A stretch of DNA of 64,000 nucleotides. Origin: Clostridia bacterium (lineage in GTDB: Bacteria; Bacillota; Clostridia; Oscillospirales; Acutalibacteraceae). The stretch's first letter is position 1. Every line of letters starts with the position of its first letter. Both the position numbers and the translations under genes were made by a program. This document shows positions 47,180-57,001 of this stretch, piece after piece. The notes below the pieces were generated by a model, which did no database searches, was not told the DNA's origin, and worked only from the letters and a program-made list of their open reading frames with translations. The stretch is taken from the NCBI GenBank assembly GCA_017399405.1, contig JAFQCT010000012.1, positions 310,001-374,000 on the forward strand, given 5' to 3'.

Positions 47180-47540
47180 ATAATAAATTATTTTTAATAA
47201 AGTTATCTATATATTCACATACCCCATCAAAATTATACCATATTTCATTATTAGGGATACGAATTATTGTCAGATTCCTTTTTTCTAATTTTTCAGTTCT
47301 TATTTTATCTTTCAATACTATACCTTTTTCGTCATAGTGTTGTGAACCGTCTAATTCAATTATTAATTTTAATTTAGCACAATAAAAATCAACTATGTAA
47401 TTATCAATTACTTTTTGTCTTAAAAATCTTACTGGACAATCTCTTAAAAAATCATACCAAAGATGTTTTTCTTCTTTAGTCATATTTTTACGAAGATTTT
47501 TTGCATTTTCAGTTAAATTAGGATTATGCTTATAATTCAT
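47178..47540 (-). CDS. DUF559 (Vsr-like) endonuclease-domain protein
   Basis: The start at 47540 follows AAGAGG and gives 120 residues. The protein has the DUF559 pattern LRKNMTKEEKHLWYDFLRD, then FLRQKVIDNYIVDFYC, then LIIELDGSQHYDE, ending with IIRIPNNEIW. The Asp of VDFYC and the Glu of IELDG are the expected metal-binding residues of the PD-(D/E)XK/Vsr fold. Members are small presumed nucleases with no settled role. It lies between jag and mnmG, exactly bracketed by 49-bp inverted palindromes, which suggests a mobile unit that was inserted in the ribosomal/origin operon. Confidence 0.87.
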   Translation of the reverse strand: MNYKHNPNLTENAKNLRKNMTKEEKHLWYDFLRDCPVRFLRQKVIDNYIVDFYCAKLKLIIELDGSQHYDEKGIVLKDKIRTEKLEKRNLTIIRIPNNEIWYNFDGVCEYIDNFIKNNLL

Positions 47541-47573
47541 AGCAGACCTCTTAAATAAAAAAACAGTGGAGAA

Positions 47574-47622
47574 GAATCCCTCCACCGCCTATGGCGGTCC
47601 CCCTCCCTTTAACAAGGGAGGC
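47574..47622 (-). repeat. REP-like palindrome, right end of the DUF559 cassette
   Basis: Inverted copy of 47131-47179. The inner hairpin reads GACC-GCC-ATA-GGC-GGT here, against ATC-GAA-GAT on the left. Two base pairs changed on both arms together, so pairing is kept. Confidence 0.85.
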
Positions 47623-47637
47623 TTTCCGACCTATCAA

Positions 47638-48591
47638 TTATTCTTCAGTATTTACTGAACGGATTTCTACTTTACCGTAGAGGGAAGCTCCGTCAATATC
47701 GCTTTTTGGTGCTCTATCCGGAGAAATTTCTGGCTTATATGCTTCTTTTCTTTCGCGTCTGCCACCATTTCTGTTATTTCTGCCACGACCACCGTTATTT
47801 TTTGCACCTTCAACAGGTGAAATTACAACGCGTCTGTCAAGGTCTGAACCTACTGAATGAGATGTTGCACCCTCTACTTCTTGAACAGCAGTATGGATGA
47901 TTCTTCTCTCATAAGGATTCATTGGTTCAAGTGAAATATTTCTGCCTTGACGAACTGCTCTCATAGCAGTTTTTCTTGCAAGAATCTGAAGAGTTTCTTC
48001 ACGCTTTGCACGGTAGTTGCCAACATTTATAGCAACTCTCTTATAACTCTGGTTACCCTTGTTTGCCATCATTCGTGCAAGGTATTGAATAGCGTCAAGA
48101 GTTTCACCGCGTTTACCGATAATAATACCGTAATCATCACCGCAGTCAAGTTCAAAGTAAATCTCTTCTTCATTAGACATTTCTTTGATTTCACACTCGC
48201 TCATACCAAGACCTAAAACAATAGATTTGATATAATCTGCAGTTTCTTTATAAAGATTAGTTTCATTCAAAGGAAGTTCAGGTTCCTGCACTTTAGTTTC
48301 AACTTTTGGTGCTACCTTTTCTTCTTTTTTATTTTCAACCTTTTTTACAGGTTTTTTATCGTTTTTCTTATTATTTGGTTTATTCTGTTTCTTTTCAGGT
48401 TTTGGGTCTGCTACTTCTGTTGTAACTTTAACTTTTGCAGGATTACCACCGAAAAGACCGAGGATTTTCTTTGTAGGTGTCTGAATAACTTCTACATTGA
48501 AATCGTCAAAGTCGCTGATACCAAGTTCAAGCATAGCAGCGGCTTTTGCCTCGTCAACCGTATTACCGGTTCCGATTGCTTCTTTAATCAT
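47638..48591 (-). CDS. jag: RNA-binding protein Jag (KhpB/EloR type)
   Basis: A cytoplasmic RNA-binding protein linked to cell elongation and envelope control in other Bacillota. Jag_N covers residues ~1-55 (GTGNTVDEAKAAAMLELG, KKILGLFGG), followed by a Lys-rich linker. A KH-like domain contains IIIGKRGETLDAIQYLARMM, and an R3H domain contains MNPYERRIIH. A basic Asn/Gly/Arg tail follows. The 317 residues fit. It starts 10 bases after yidC. Confidence 0.93.
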   Translation of the reverse strand: MIKEAIGTGNTVDEAKAAAMLELGISDFDDFNVEVIQTPTKKILGLFGGNPAKVKVTTEVADPKPEKKQNKPNNKKNDKKPVKKVENKKEEKVAPKVETKVQEPELPLNETNLYKETADYIKSIVLGLGMSECEIKEMSNEEEIYFELDCGDDYGIIIGKRGETLDAIQYLARMMANKGNQSYKRVAINVGNYRAKREETLQILARKTAMRAVRQGRNISLEPMNPYERRIIHTAVQEVEGATSHSVGSDLDRRVVISPVEGAKNNGGRGRNNRNGGRRERKEAYKPEISPDRAPKSDIDGASLYGKVEIRSVNTEE

Positions 48592-48601
48592 TATTTACAC
48601 C

Positions 48602-49582
48602 TCAGTTATTGTCGTCTTCATTTAATGTTTCTGCAACATTTTTGAATATTTTTTCTCTTGCTCTACGGTTAATTGTTTCATCTACCATTGTTTTTGCAAG
48701 TACTTTTTTAGGTGAGAATACCTTGTTCATAATAAGCATCTGAATAAATGAGAACAAGCTTGAAAGAATGATATAAACACCAACGCTTGCAGGGAATAAG
48801 AATGAGAAATAAATACTCATTGCAGGTGTCATAAGTGACATACAACCCATACTTGGATTTTTAGCCATTTCAGGATTTGTCTTTTTCTGTCTTAACCATG
48901 TATAAAGACCCATCATAAGTGATGTTACACCTGTAAGAATAGGAATGAGCCATAATAAATCCCAACCCATATCTGTTGAAGGTGTTCTTGAAAGGTCAAC
49001 TCCGAAAAGAGTGAAATTGTCAATAAAATTATCAATCTTTGATACTACTTCAGCAGGTACTTCTGATAAATCAAGTTTTTCAAAATGTTCAATTGCTAAA
49101 AGTTCAATTCTGTATTCAGCATTCTTTGTACTGCCTTTTGCAGCTTCAACAAGTGCTTCATATTCAGGTAATTTTCTTGCAGCTGCTTTTATAGCCTCAA
49201 GTGCTGTATCTTTAATGTTAAGCACATAAGACAAAATTTTGTAGTTTACAAAATAAACACCCATCATAATTGGAAATTGAATAAGCAAACCTGAACAACC
49301 ACCAGTCATTGATGAATAACCTTCTTTTGCATAAAGTTCATTCATCGCTTCATTCATTTTTTGCTGATTGCCTGCGTATTTTTCTCTTATTCTTTTGATT
49401 TTTGGTTGCATTCTTTGGGTCTTAACCATACCCTTTTGTTGCTTTATCGAGGACGGAAGTAATACAAGCTTAACGCAAAGTGTCATTAGCAACAAAGATA
49501 AAATGTAGTTATCACTGAGTTCATAGAAAAATCCTATGAGATAACCGAATGGGATTGAAAATACTTCTCTGATAAAATCCAT
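48602..49582 (-). CDS. yidC: Membrane protein insertase YidC/Oxa1 family
   Basis: It inserts and folds inner-membrane proteins with or without SecYEG. The start at 49582 follows GGAGG by five bases and gives 326 residues. Five or so membrane segments are visible, with the cytoplasmic QQKGMVKTQRMQPKIKRIREK helix and the C-terminal hydrophobic pair around NPSMGCMSLMTPAMSIYFSF. The length is typical of the Gram-positive SpoIIIJ type without the large periplasmic domain; a ~65-residue insert lies between the membrane segments (VEAAKGSTKNAEYR). Confidence 0.94.
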   Translation of the reverse strand: MDFIREVFSIPFGYLIGFFYELSDNYILSLLLMTLCVKLVLLPSSIKQQKGMVKTQRMQPKIKRIREKYAGNQQKMNEAMNELYAKEGYSSMTGGCSGLLIQFPIMMGVYFVNYKILSYVLNIKDTALEAIKAAARKLPEYEALVEAAKGSTKNAEYRIELLAIEHFEKLDLSEVPAEVVSKIDNFIDNFTLFGVDLSRTPSTDMGWDLLWLIPILTGVTSLMMGLYTWLRQKKTNPEMAKNPSMGCMSLMTPAMSIYFSFLFPASVGVYIILSSLFSFIQMLIMNKVFSPKKVLAKTMVDETINRRAREKIFKNVAETLNEDDNN

Positions 49583-49606
49583 TTTGTCCTCCAATTTTTA
49601 AGGAAC

Positions 49607-49834
49607 TCATTTTTTTTGTTTTTTCTCGGGTACAGGGTCATACCCACCCGGAAAAAGAATGTTACACCGTAACAGTCTTGACAATGCAAGTAGTGAGCCT
49701 TTGAAAATTCCAAATCTCTCTACTGCTTCAACAGCATATTGTGAGCAGGTTGGGTAAAAACGACAGCGTGCAGGAAAAAGCGGGGAAATTTTTCTTTGAT
49801 AAAATCTGATTGCTTTAATTATCAGTTGTTTCAT
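49607..49834 (-). CDS. yidD: Membrane protein insertion efficiency factor YidD
   Basis: A small amphipathic protein with the family hallmark [18 protein letters not shown] and a final FPGGYDPVP. The start at 49834 has AGGTG six bases upstream and gives 75 residues. It overlaps the end of rnpA by 20 bases, as is usual in this operon, so it is probably translated by coupling. Confidence 0.93.
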   Translation of the reverse strand: MKQLIIKAIRFYQRKISPLFPARCRFYPTCSQYAVEAVERFGIFKGSLLALSRLLRCNILFPGGYDPVPEKKQKK

Positions 49835-50165
49835 CAATAACACCTGCTTGTTTTAATTGAGAAAACATTATTTTAGTCAAATCAGTACTTTTAATGTACT
49901 TTGTTTTTGACCTTGCCACAAAAACAATATCATAATTTCCGTTAATTTTACTTTCAAGATTACTGTAAGCCACACGAATAACACGCCTTGCACGATTTCT
50001 TTCTACTGCGTTACCAATCTTTTTTGATGTAGTTATTCCTACACGACAAATTCCCGCACGGTTTTTTAATACATAAGAAACCAGTGCAGGAGCCTGAAAT
50101 GATTTTCCTTTGCCGTAAGTTCTACGGAAATCACAGTTACTTTTAATTGTTACTGTCCGTTTCAA
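49815..50165 (-). CDS. rnpA: Ribonuclease P protein component
   Basis: It helps the RNase P RNA process tRNA 5' ends. The 116 residues carry the family signature [18 protein letters not shown] and an N-terminal [11 protein letters not shown]. It follows rpmH by 22 bases in the conserved order rpmH-rnpA-yidD-yidC. Confidence 0.96.
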   Translation of the reverse strand: MKRTVTIKSNCDFRRTYGKGKSFQAPALVSYVLKNRAGICRVGITTSKKIGNAVERNRARRVIRVAYSNLESKINGNYDIVFVARSKTKYIKSTDLTKIMFSQLKQAGVIDETTDN

Positions 50166-50187
50166 TTTTTTTACCCAATTGACAAAA

Positions 50188-50322
50188 TTAGTATGTCAAC
50201 TGCTTTCTGCCCTTTGCTCTTCTGCGGGCAAGTACCTTTCTGCCGTTTCTGTCAGACATTCTCTTACGGAAGCCGTGTTCCATCTTACGATGACGCTTTT
50301 TTGGCTGATAAGTTCTTTTCAT
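50188..50322 (-). CDS. rpmH: 50S ribosomal protein L34
   Basis: A short gene of 44 codons encoding [20 protein letters not shown] and continuing with the standard basic L34 sequence to QLTY. GGAGGAG precedes the ATG. A perfect consensus promoter lies at 50381-50409. It is the first gene left of oriC and heads the operon through noc. Confidence 0.97.
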   Translation of the reverse strand: MKRTYQPKKRHRKMEHGFRKRMSDRNGRKVLARRRAKGRKQLTY

Positions 50323-50380
50323 TTTTACTCCTCCGTTTCATTATTTAGTCACACATTGTAAAAATATCTGCGGATAGACA

Positions 50381-50409
50381 TTATATTAAATTTTTGTCAA
50401 ATTGTCAAT
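50381..50409 (-). promoter_or_regulatory. consensus promoter of the rpmH operon
   Basis: On the minus strand, a perfect TTGACA (50404-50409), a 17-base spacer and a perfect TATAAT (50381-50386). Confidence 0.9.
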
Positions 50410-50602
50410 CTTAAAAATTTTTATGTTATTTTTCCATATATACATAGTTTTTTGAAAAACATAAAAGTTTTCAACAATATGTTGTGTTTTTGGTCGAAAA
50501 AAGTTCAAAAAAATATTTTTATAAATTTTTATTTTTGAAAAAATGCACTATTATATAATATATATACTATATATATTTATTTAATTTTTCATATAAAATA
50601 CA

Positions 50603-50631
50603 TTGAAATCCTTGAAAAAGTGTGCTAAAAT
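50603..50631 (+). promoter_or_regulatory. candidate promoter of dnaA
   Basis: TTGAAA (50603-50608), a 17-base spacer and TAAAAT (50626-50631). It would give a leader of roughly 115 bases. A second TTGAAA at 50612 with TATGTA at 50636 is an alternative. Confidence 0.6.
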
Positions 50632-50754
50632 TGATTATGTATGAAAGTAGCGTCCTATACGCTAAAAACAATAAAACGCTAAATAGGGCAGTTTTTATTG
50701 AAATTAAAGCATTTTTACAATTTTTATATATTTTTTAATGAAAGGATGATGAAA

Positions 50755-52071
50755 TTGAATTCTTATAATGAATTTTGGGAAGCCGTTCTCTCTTACTGTC
50801 GCGAAAATATGAATTCTATTGCTTTTAATATGTGGATTGAACCACTACAACTTATTAAAGTTGAACCTGACAGAGTTATTATTTCTGCACCCGGTTTCAA
50901 AATTGATTTGATAATGTCAAAATATAAATCTCTTATTGAAGACGCATTTTTTAATGTTATGGGATTTAATGTTGAACTTGAACTTATTCCGTCAGAAAAT
51001 ATTCCAAAAGAAAATACAGAACAAATTGAAAAAAATAAAAATTCTTCACAAACTCTTGAAAACACAAAACTTACATTTAATAACTTTATTGTAGGCCCGT
51101 CAAATAAATTTGCTTATACAGCATCAATGCGAGTTGCTGAAAATCCGGGATTAGAATCATTTAACCCACTTTTTATTTATGGTAATTCAGGACTTGGTAA
51201 AACTCACTTACTTAACGCTATTATAGAAAAAATAAAAAGTAATAATCCTGACGCTAATATTCTTTATATTACAAGTGAAAATCTTATGAATGATTTTTAT
51301 TTTGCTTTGAATATTAAAACTCTTCACGATTTTCATAATAAATACAGGTCTTGTGATGCTTTACTTATAGACGATATTCAGTTTATTGCAGGTAAAGGTC
51401 AGATGGAAGAAGAAATTTTCCATACTTTTAATATTTTTACAAAAGAGGGAAAACAACTTGTATTTACATCTGATAAACCTCCAAGAGAAATTCCTAAAAT
51501 TGAAGAGCGTCTTAAAACAAGATTTGAAAGTGGTCTTATTTGTGATATTCAACCACCTGATTTTGAAACAAGAGTTGCAATTATAAAAGATAAATCAAAT
51601 GCACTTCGTTTTGAATTACCTATTGATGTTTGCGAATTTATTGCAGAAAACATTAAAAGTAATGTTCGCCAAATGGGTAGTGCAGTTAAAAATATTTATG
51701 CTTATTGTTCATTTAATGATGTTACACCAACAGTTGAAATTGCAAAAGATATATTAAAAGATATTCTTGTTACAAGTCAACCGGTTGGCGTTGTAATTGA
51801 TAATATTATTGAAAAAGTTTCATTTACATTTGGCGTTGAACCTGAACAACTTAAAAGTGAACGCCGTGATGCAAGTATAAATAATGCAAGACAAGCTGCT
51901 ATGTACATAATAAGAGAAATTACAGGTCTTTCACAAGACGAAGTTGGTAAAGTATTTGGCAGAAATCACTCAACTGTAAATAATTCACTTAAAAATGTTC
52001 AGCAAAAAATGAGTTCTGACTCAAAATATAAAAATCTTATTAACGAAATTATTAAAAACATAAATGATTAA
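50755..52071 (+). CDS. dnaA: Chromosomal replication initiator DnaA
   Basis: An AAA+ ATPase that melts oriC. Domain I is at the N-terminus (FWEAVLSYCRENM, AFNMWIEPL). Walker A is GNSGLGKTHLLNAI, Walker B LLIDDIQF, and domain IV carries the DNA-binding signature GRNHSTVNNSLKN. The TTG at 50755 is preferred as start because AAAGG lies nine bases upstream and the product begins MNSYNEFWEA. ATGs at 50746 and 50749 lie 0-3 bases from that site and are possible alternatives. About 438 residues. Confidence 0.95.
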   Translation: MNSYNEFWEAVLSYCRENMNSIAFNMWIEPLQLIKVEPDRVIISAPGFKIDLIMSKYKSLIEDAFFNVMGFNVELELIPSENIPKENTEQIEKNKNSSQTLENTKLTFNNFIVGPSNKFAYTASMRVAENPGLESFNPLFIYGNSGLGKTHLLNAIIEKIKSNNPDANILYITSENLMNDFYFALNIKTLHDFHNKYRSCDALLIDDIQFIAGKGQMEEEIFHTFNIFTKEGKQLVFTSDKPPREIPKIEERLKTRFESGLICDIQPPDFETRVAIIKDKSNALRFELPIDVCEFIAENIKSNVRQMGSAVKNIYAYCSFNDVTPTVEIAKDILKDILVTSQPVGVVIDNIIEKVSFTFGVEPEQLKSERRDASINNARQAAMYIIREITGLSQDEVGKVFGRNHSTVNNSLKNVQQKMSSDSKYKNLINEIIKNIND

Positions 52072-52296
52072 AAATAACTAAGATTTCAACAGTTTTTAAC
52101 TTTTGAACAATGAAGTTTCGAACAAGTTAATTTTTATCATTTATATAAACTTTAAGTCAAAGATTTTTCAAAGTTAAAAAAATCGGTCAAAACCCTTGAA
52201 AAATAATGTAAAAATAAAGTTTTCGACAGTTTAGACCGCCTATATTACTAATACTATACTTTATATTTATTATTTTTTCAAAAAGGAGAATGTTTT
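52072..52296. other. dnaA-dnaN intergenic region with DnaA-box-like sites
   Basis: 225 AT-rich bases. Box-like 9-mers are ATTTCAACA (52083-52091), TTTTGAACA (52101-52109), TTTCGAACA (52116-52124) and TTTTCGACA (52220-52228). They share a TTT-N-N-ACA plan close to TTTTCCACA. This may be a second half of a bipartite origin, as in Bacillus. It also must hold the dnaN promoter, which I could not place. Confidence 0.6.
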
Positions 52297-53418
52297 ATGA
52301 AATTTATTTGTTCTTCACAAGTTCTCAGTGAGGCTTGTATGAATGTTCAAAGAGCAACATCTACAAAATCAACTAATCTTCCTACAATTGAAGGTATTTT
52401 AATTAAAGCTGAAAATGACAGAATTATGCTTACAGGTTATGACCTTGAAATGGGTATTATTACCTCAGTTGAAGGCAGAGTTGAACAAACAGGCAGTATT
52501 ATTCTTAACGCTAAAATACTTTGCGACATTTTAAGAAATGTTCCTGATGAACTTGTATCAATTGAAAGTGATGAAAGACTTATCTGTAAAATCAAGAGTG
52601 GTGATTCTGAATTTTCAATTACAGGTTTTTCTGAAACAGATTATCCTGAACTTCCATCAGTATCAGGTGGTTTTCCAATAGTTGTTAATGGTGAAATATT
52701 AAAAGATATGGTTAGAAAAACTATTTTTGCTACTGCTGAAAATGGTGCAAAGATGGTACATACAGGTGTTCGTTTTGAAGTAACAAAAGGTAATATTCGT
52801 CTTGTTGCTGTTGACGGTTATAAACTTGCTATCAGAAACGAAAAGATAGATTATGAAGGTGATGAAAAAATCTTCATTATTCCAAAGAAAACTCTTAACG
52901 AAGTTGTAAAACTTGCAGGTGACGGTGAAGATACAGTTGCTATGGTTGTGGCATCTCGTCATATTATGTTTGAATGTGGCAGATATGTAATTGTTTCTCG
53001 TCTTCTTGAGGGTGAGTTTTTAAGTTATAAGAGTGCAATTCCTACAACTGCAAAAACTGAAGTTAAAGTTAATACAAGAAAGTTTATCAGCGGTATTGAA
53101 AGAACATCTTTGATTATTACTGAAAGAATTAAGAGTTTTGTAAGATGTATTTTTGATAATGAGTCTATAAGAATTTCAAGTACAACTGCTCTTGGTACTG
53201 CAAACGATAGAATTGTTGCTGATATTCAGGGTGAAAGAGTTGAAATCGGCTTTAATAATAAATATTTACTTGATGCACTTAAAGTATGTGATATTGATGA
53301 AATCACATTAAGACTTAACGGAGCAACTTCACCAATTATTATTGTACCAGAAGATGATGGCTCACTTATTTATGAGAGAAACTTCTTATTTATGGTACTT
53401 CCTGTAAGGATGAACTAA
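52297..53418 (+). CDS. dnaN: DNA polymerase III beta subunit (sliding clamp)
   Basis: A ring-shaped processivity factor for replicative DNA polymerase. The 373 residues match the family, with three clamp folds. LPTIEGILIKAENDRIMLTG in domain 1 and the C-terminal PIIIVPEDDG ... FMVLPVRMN are typical. AAAGGAG precedes the ATG. yaaA follows after one base. Confidence 0.96.
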   Translation: MKFICSSQVLSEACMNVQRATSTKSTNLPTIEGILIKAENDRIMLTGYDLEMGIITSVEGRVEQTGSIILNAKILCDILRNVPDELVSIESDERLICKIKSGDSEFSITGFSETDYPELPSVSGGFPIVVNGEILKDMVRKTIFATAENGAKMVHTGVRFEVTKGNIRLVAVDGYKLAIRNEKIDYEGDEKIFIIPKKTLNEVVKLAGDGEDTVAMVVASRHIMFECGRYVIVSRLLEGEFLSYKSAIPTTAKTEVKVNTRKFISGIERTSLIITERIKSFVRCIFDNESIRISSTTALGTANDRIVADIQGERVEIGFNNKYLLDALKVCDIDEITLRLNGATSPIIIVPEDDGSLIYERNFLFMVLPVRMN

Positions 53419-53419
53419 A

Positions 53420-53662
53420 ATGAAAAAAATTACTGCACATATTGCAAAAAAAGAACATAAACAAATAAATATTGACAGTGATTTTATTAGACTTGATTCA
53501 CTTTTGAAACTTTGTAATGCAGTTATGACCGGTGGTCATGCAAAAATTGTTATTCAAGAAAGTGAAGTTAAAGTAAACGGTGAAATCTGTACTGCACGGG
53601 GTAAAAAAATCCGTTCAGGTGATATTGTTGAATTTGACAGAGTTGTTTACGAGGTAAACTGA
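53420..53662 (+). CDS. yaaA: S4-domain RNA-binding protein YaaA
   Basis: An 80-residue S4-like protein (IRLDSLLKLCNAVMTGGHAK, VKVNGEICTARGKKIRSGD) between dnaN and recF, the usual place for YaaA in Bacillota. Its stop codon overlaps the recF start by one base. Role in ribosome assembly is suggested for homologues. Confidence 0.92.
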   Translation: MKKITAHIAKKEHKQINIDSDFIRLDSLLKLCNAVMTGGHAKIVIQESEVKVNGEICTARGKKIRSGDIVEFDRVVYEVN

Positions 53663-54756
53663 TGTTTATTAACGAAATTAAAATTGAAAATTTTCGTAAT
53701 ATTGATTTTATGGGAATTTTTCCTCATAACGAAATAAATGTTATTTATGGTCAAAACGGACAAGGTAAAACAAATCTTTTAGAAGCAATTTGGCTTTTTA
53801 CAGGTTGTAAAAGTTTTAGAAATTCAAAAGATAGTGAACTTGTTCAGTTTCATAGTGAAAATTCAAAAATTTCAATGAGTTTTACAACAGAACTTCGTGA
53901 AAATAATGCGTCAATTTTTATTGATAAAAAAAGAACTGCTGCTCTTAACGGAATAAATCTTAATTCACCTCGTGAATTGATTGGAAAATATTATGCAGTT
54001 GTTTTTTCACCTATTCATTTATCACTTATTAAAGACGGACCATTAAACAGACGAAAATTTATTGATACTGCAATAAGTCAGATTGATAATATGTATGCAA
54101 AAAAACTTATGTATTTTAATCATCTTATAAGCCAAAAAAATGCGTTACTTAAAAATGCAGGTGAAAATCCGTCTTTACTTGATACTTTAGATGTATGGGA
54201 TGAAAAAATAGCATTTGCCGGTGCTGATGTAATTTGTGACAGAATTGATTACATTAAAAAACTTCAGGTAAAAGCAACTGACATTTATCATGGTATTTCC
54301 GGGGAAAAAGAAGAATTACAGATAAAGTATTTAAGTAATGTCCGTTATGAAAGTGAAGAAAAACAAGATATTGCAAAAATTTATTTCAATAATATGGTGA
54401 AAAACAGACCAAATGATTTGTATCTTAAAAATACAACAAGTGGTCCCCACCGTGACGATATTAAAATTTTAATAAATAATATTTCTGCAAGAAAATTTGG
54501 CTCACAAGGTCAACAAAGAAGTGCATCTTTGGCATTAAAACTTGGTGAAGCAGAGATTATTAAAGATTTGAAAGGTGAACACCCTATAATTTTACTTGAT
54601 GATGTAATGAGTGAGCTTGATAGTACTCGTCAAAATTACATTCTCAATAAAATGACAGATAAACAGGTGTTTATTACTTGTTGTGAAAAAGAGACAGTTT
54701 CTCGTCTTCACGCAGGTAAAGTTTTTAAGGTAGAAAACGGAAAAGTGGTGGATTGA
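53662..54756 (+). CDS. recF: DNA replication and repair protein RecF
   Basis: An SMC-like ATPase that helps load RecA at gaps. Walker A GQNGQGKTNLLEAI lies near residue 34. The ABC-type signature FGSQGQQRSASLALKL and Walker B PIILLDDVMSELD are in the C-terminal third. The 364 residues are normal. It overlaps yaaA by one base and remB by one base. Confidence 0.96.
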   Translation: MFINEIKIENFRNIDFMGIFPHNEINVIYGQNGQGKTNLLEAIWLFTGCKSFRNSKDSELVQFHSENSKISMSFTTELRENNASIFIDKKRTAALNGINLNSPRELIGKYYAVVFSPIHLSLIKDGPLNRRKFIDTAISQIDNMYAKKLMYFNHLISQKNALLKNAGENPSLLDTLDVWDEKIAFAGADVICDRIDYIKKLQVKATDIYHGISGEKEELQIKYLSNVRYESEEKQDIAKIYFNNMVKNRPNDLYLKNTTSGPHRDDIKILINNISARKFGSQGQQRSASLALKLGEAEIIKDLKGEHPIILLDDVMSELDSTRQNYILNKMTDKQVFITCCEKETVSRLHAGKVFKVENGKVVD

Positions 54757-55004
54757 TGTATTTGAATATAGGACAAGACACAGTTATTACTGACAAAAAT
54801 ATTTTAGGTATTTTTGACCTTGATAATACAACTGTTTCTAAATCTACAAGAGAATACATAAACACTGCTTCTAAAAATGGTGAATGTATAACGGTATCAA
54901 TTGAAGAATTACCAAAATCTTTTATAATTGTTGCAGAAAACGATAAAAAAGAGATTTACATTTCACCACTTAACACATCAACAATTTTCAAAAGAATAAA
55001 ATAA
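54756..55004 (+). CDS. remB: Extracellular matrix regulator RemB-type protein (YaaB)
   Basis: An 82-residue protein beginning MYLNIGQDTVITDKNILGIF, of the RemB/DUF370-related family that sits between recF and gyrB in many Bacillota. In Bacillus RemB affects biofilm matrix genes; whether that holds here is unknown. Its ATG overlaps the recF stop codon. Confidence 0.88.
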   Translation: MYLNIGQDTVITDKNILGIFDLDNTTVSKSTREYINTASKNGECITVSIEELPKSFIIVAENDKKEIYISPLNTSTIFKRIK

Positions 55005-55016
55005 GTCAGATTTTGA

Positions 55017-56990
<1,974 letters not shown>

Positions 56991-57001
56991 GAGGTAATAA
57001 A

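Larger units (their letters stand above)
50323..50754. other. oriC region between rpmH and dnaA
   Basis: 432 bases, strongly AT-rich, with no gene. It contains the leftward rpmH promoter, an AT-only unwinding-type stretch (about 50549-50583), and DnaA-box-like TTTTCAACA at 50468-50476 with an inverted TTTTCGACC at 50492-50500. It also holds the candidate dnaA promoter and a small stem (AGCGT/ACGCT, 50649-50663) in the dnaA leader. Canonical TTATCCACA boxes are not visible. The gene order on both sides and the divergence of transcription support its identity as part of the origin. Confidence 0.82.

Noticed and set aside
50179-50361. 60-codon frame on the + strand over rpmH
   Set aside because: The opposite strand encodes an unmistakable L34; this is a shadow.
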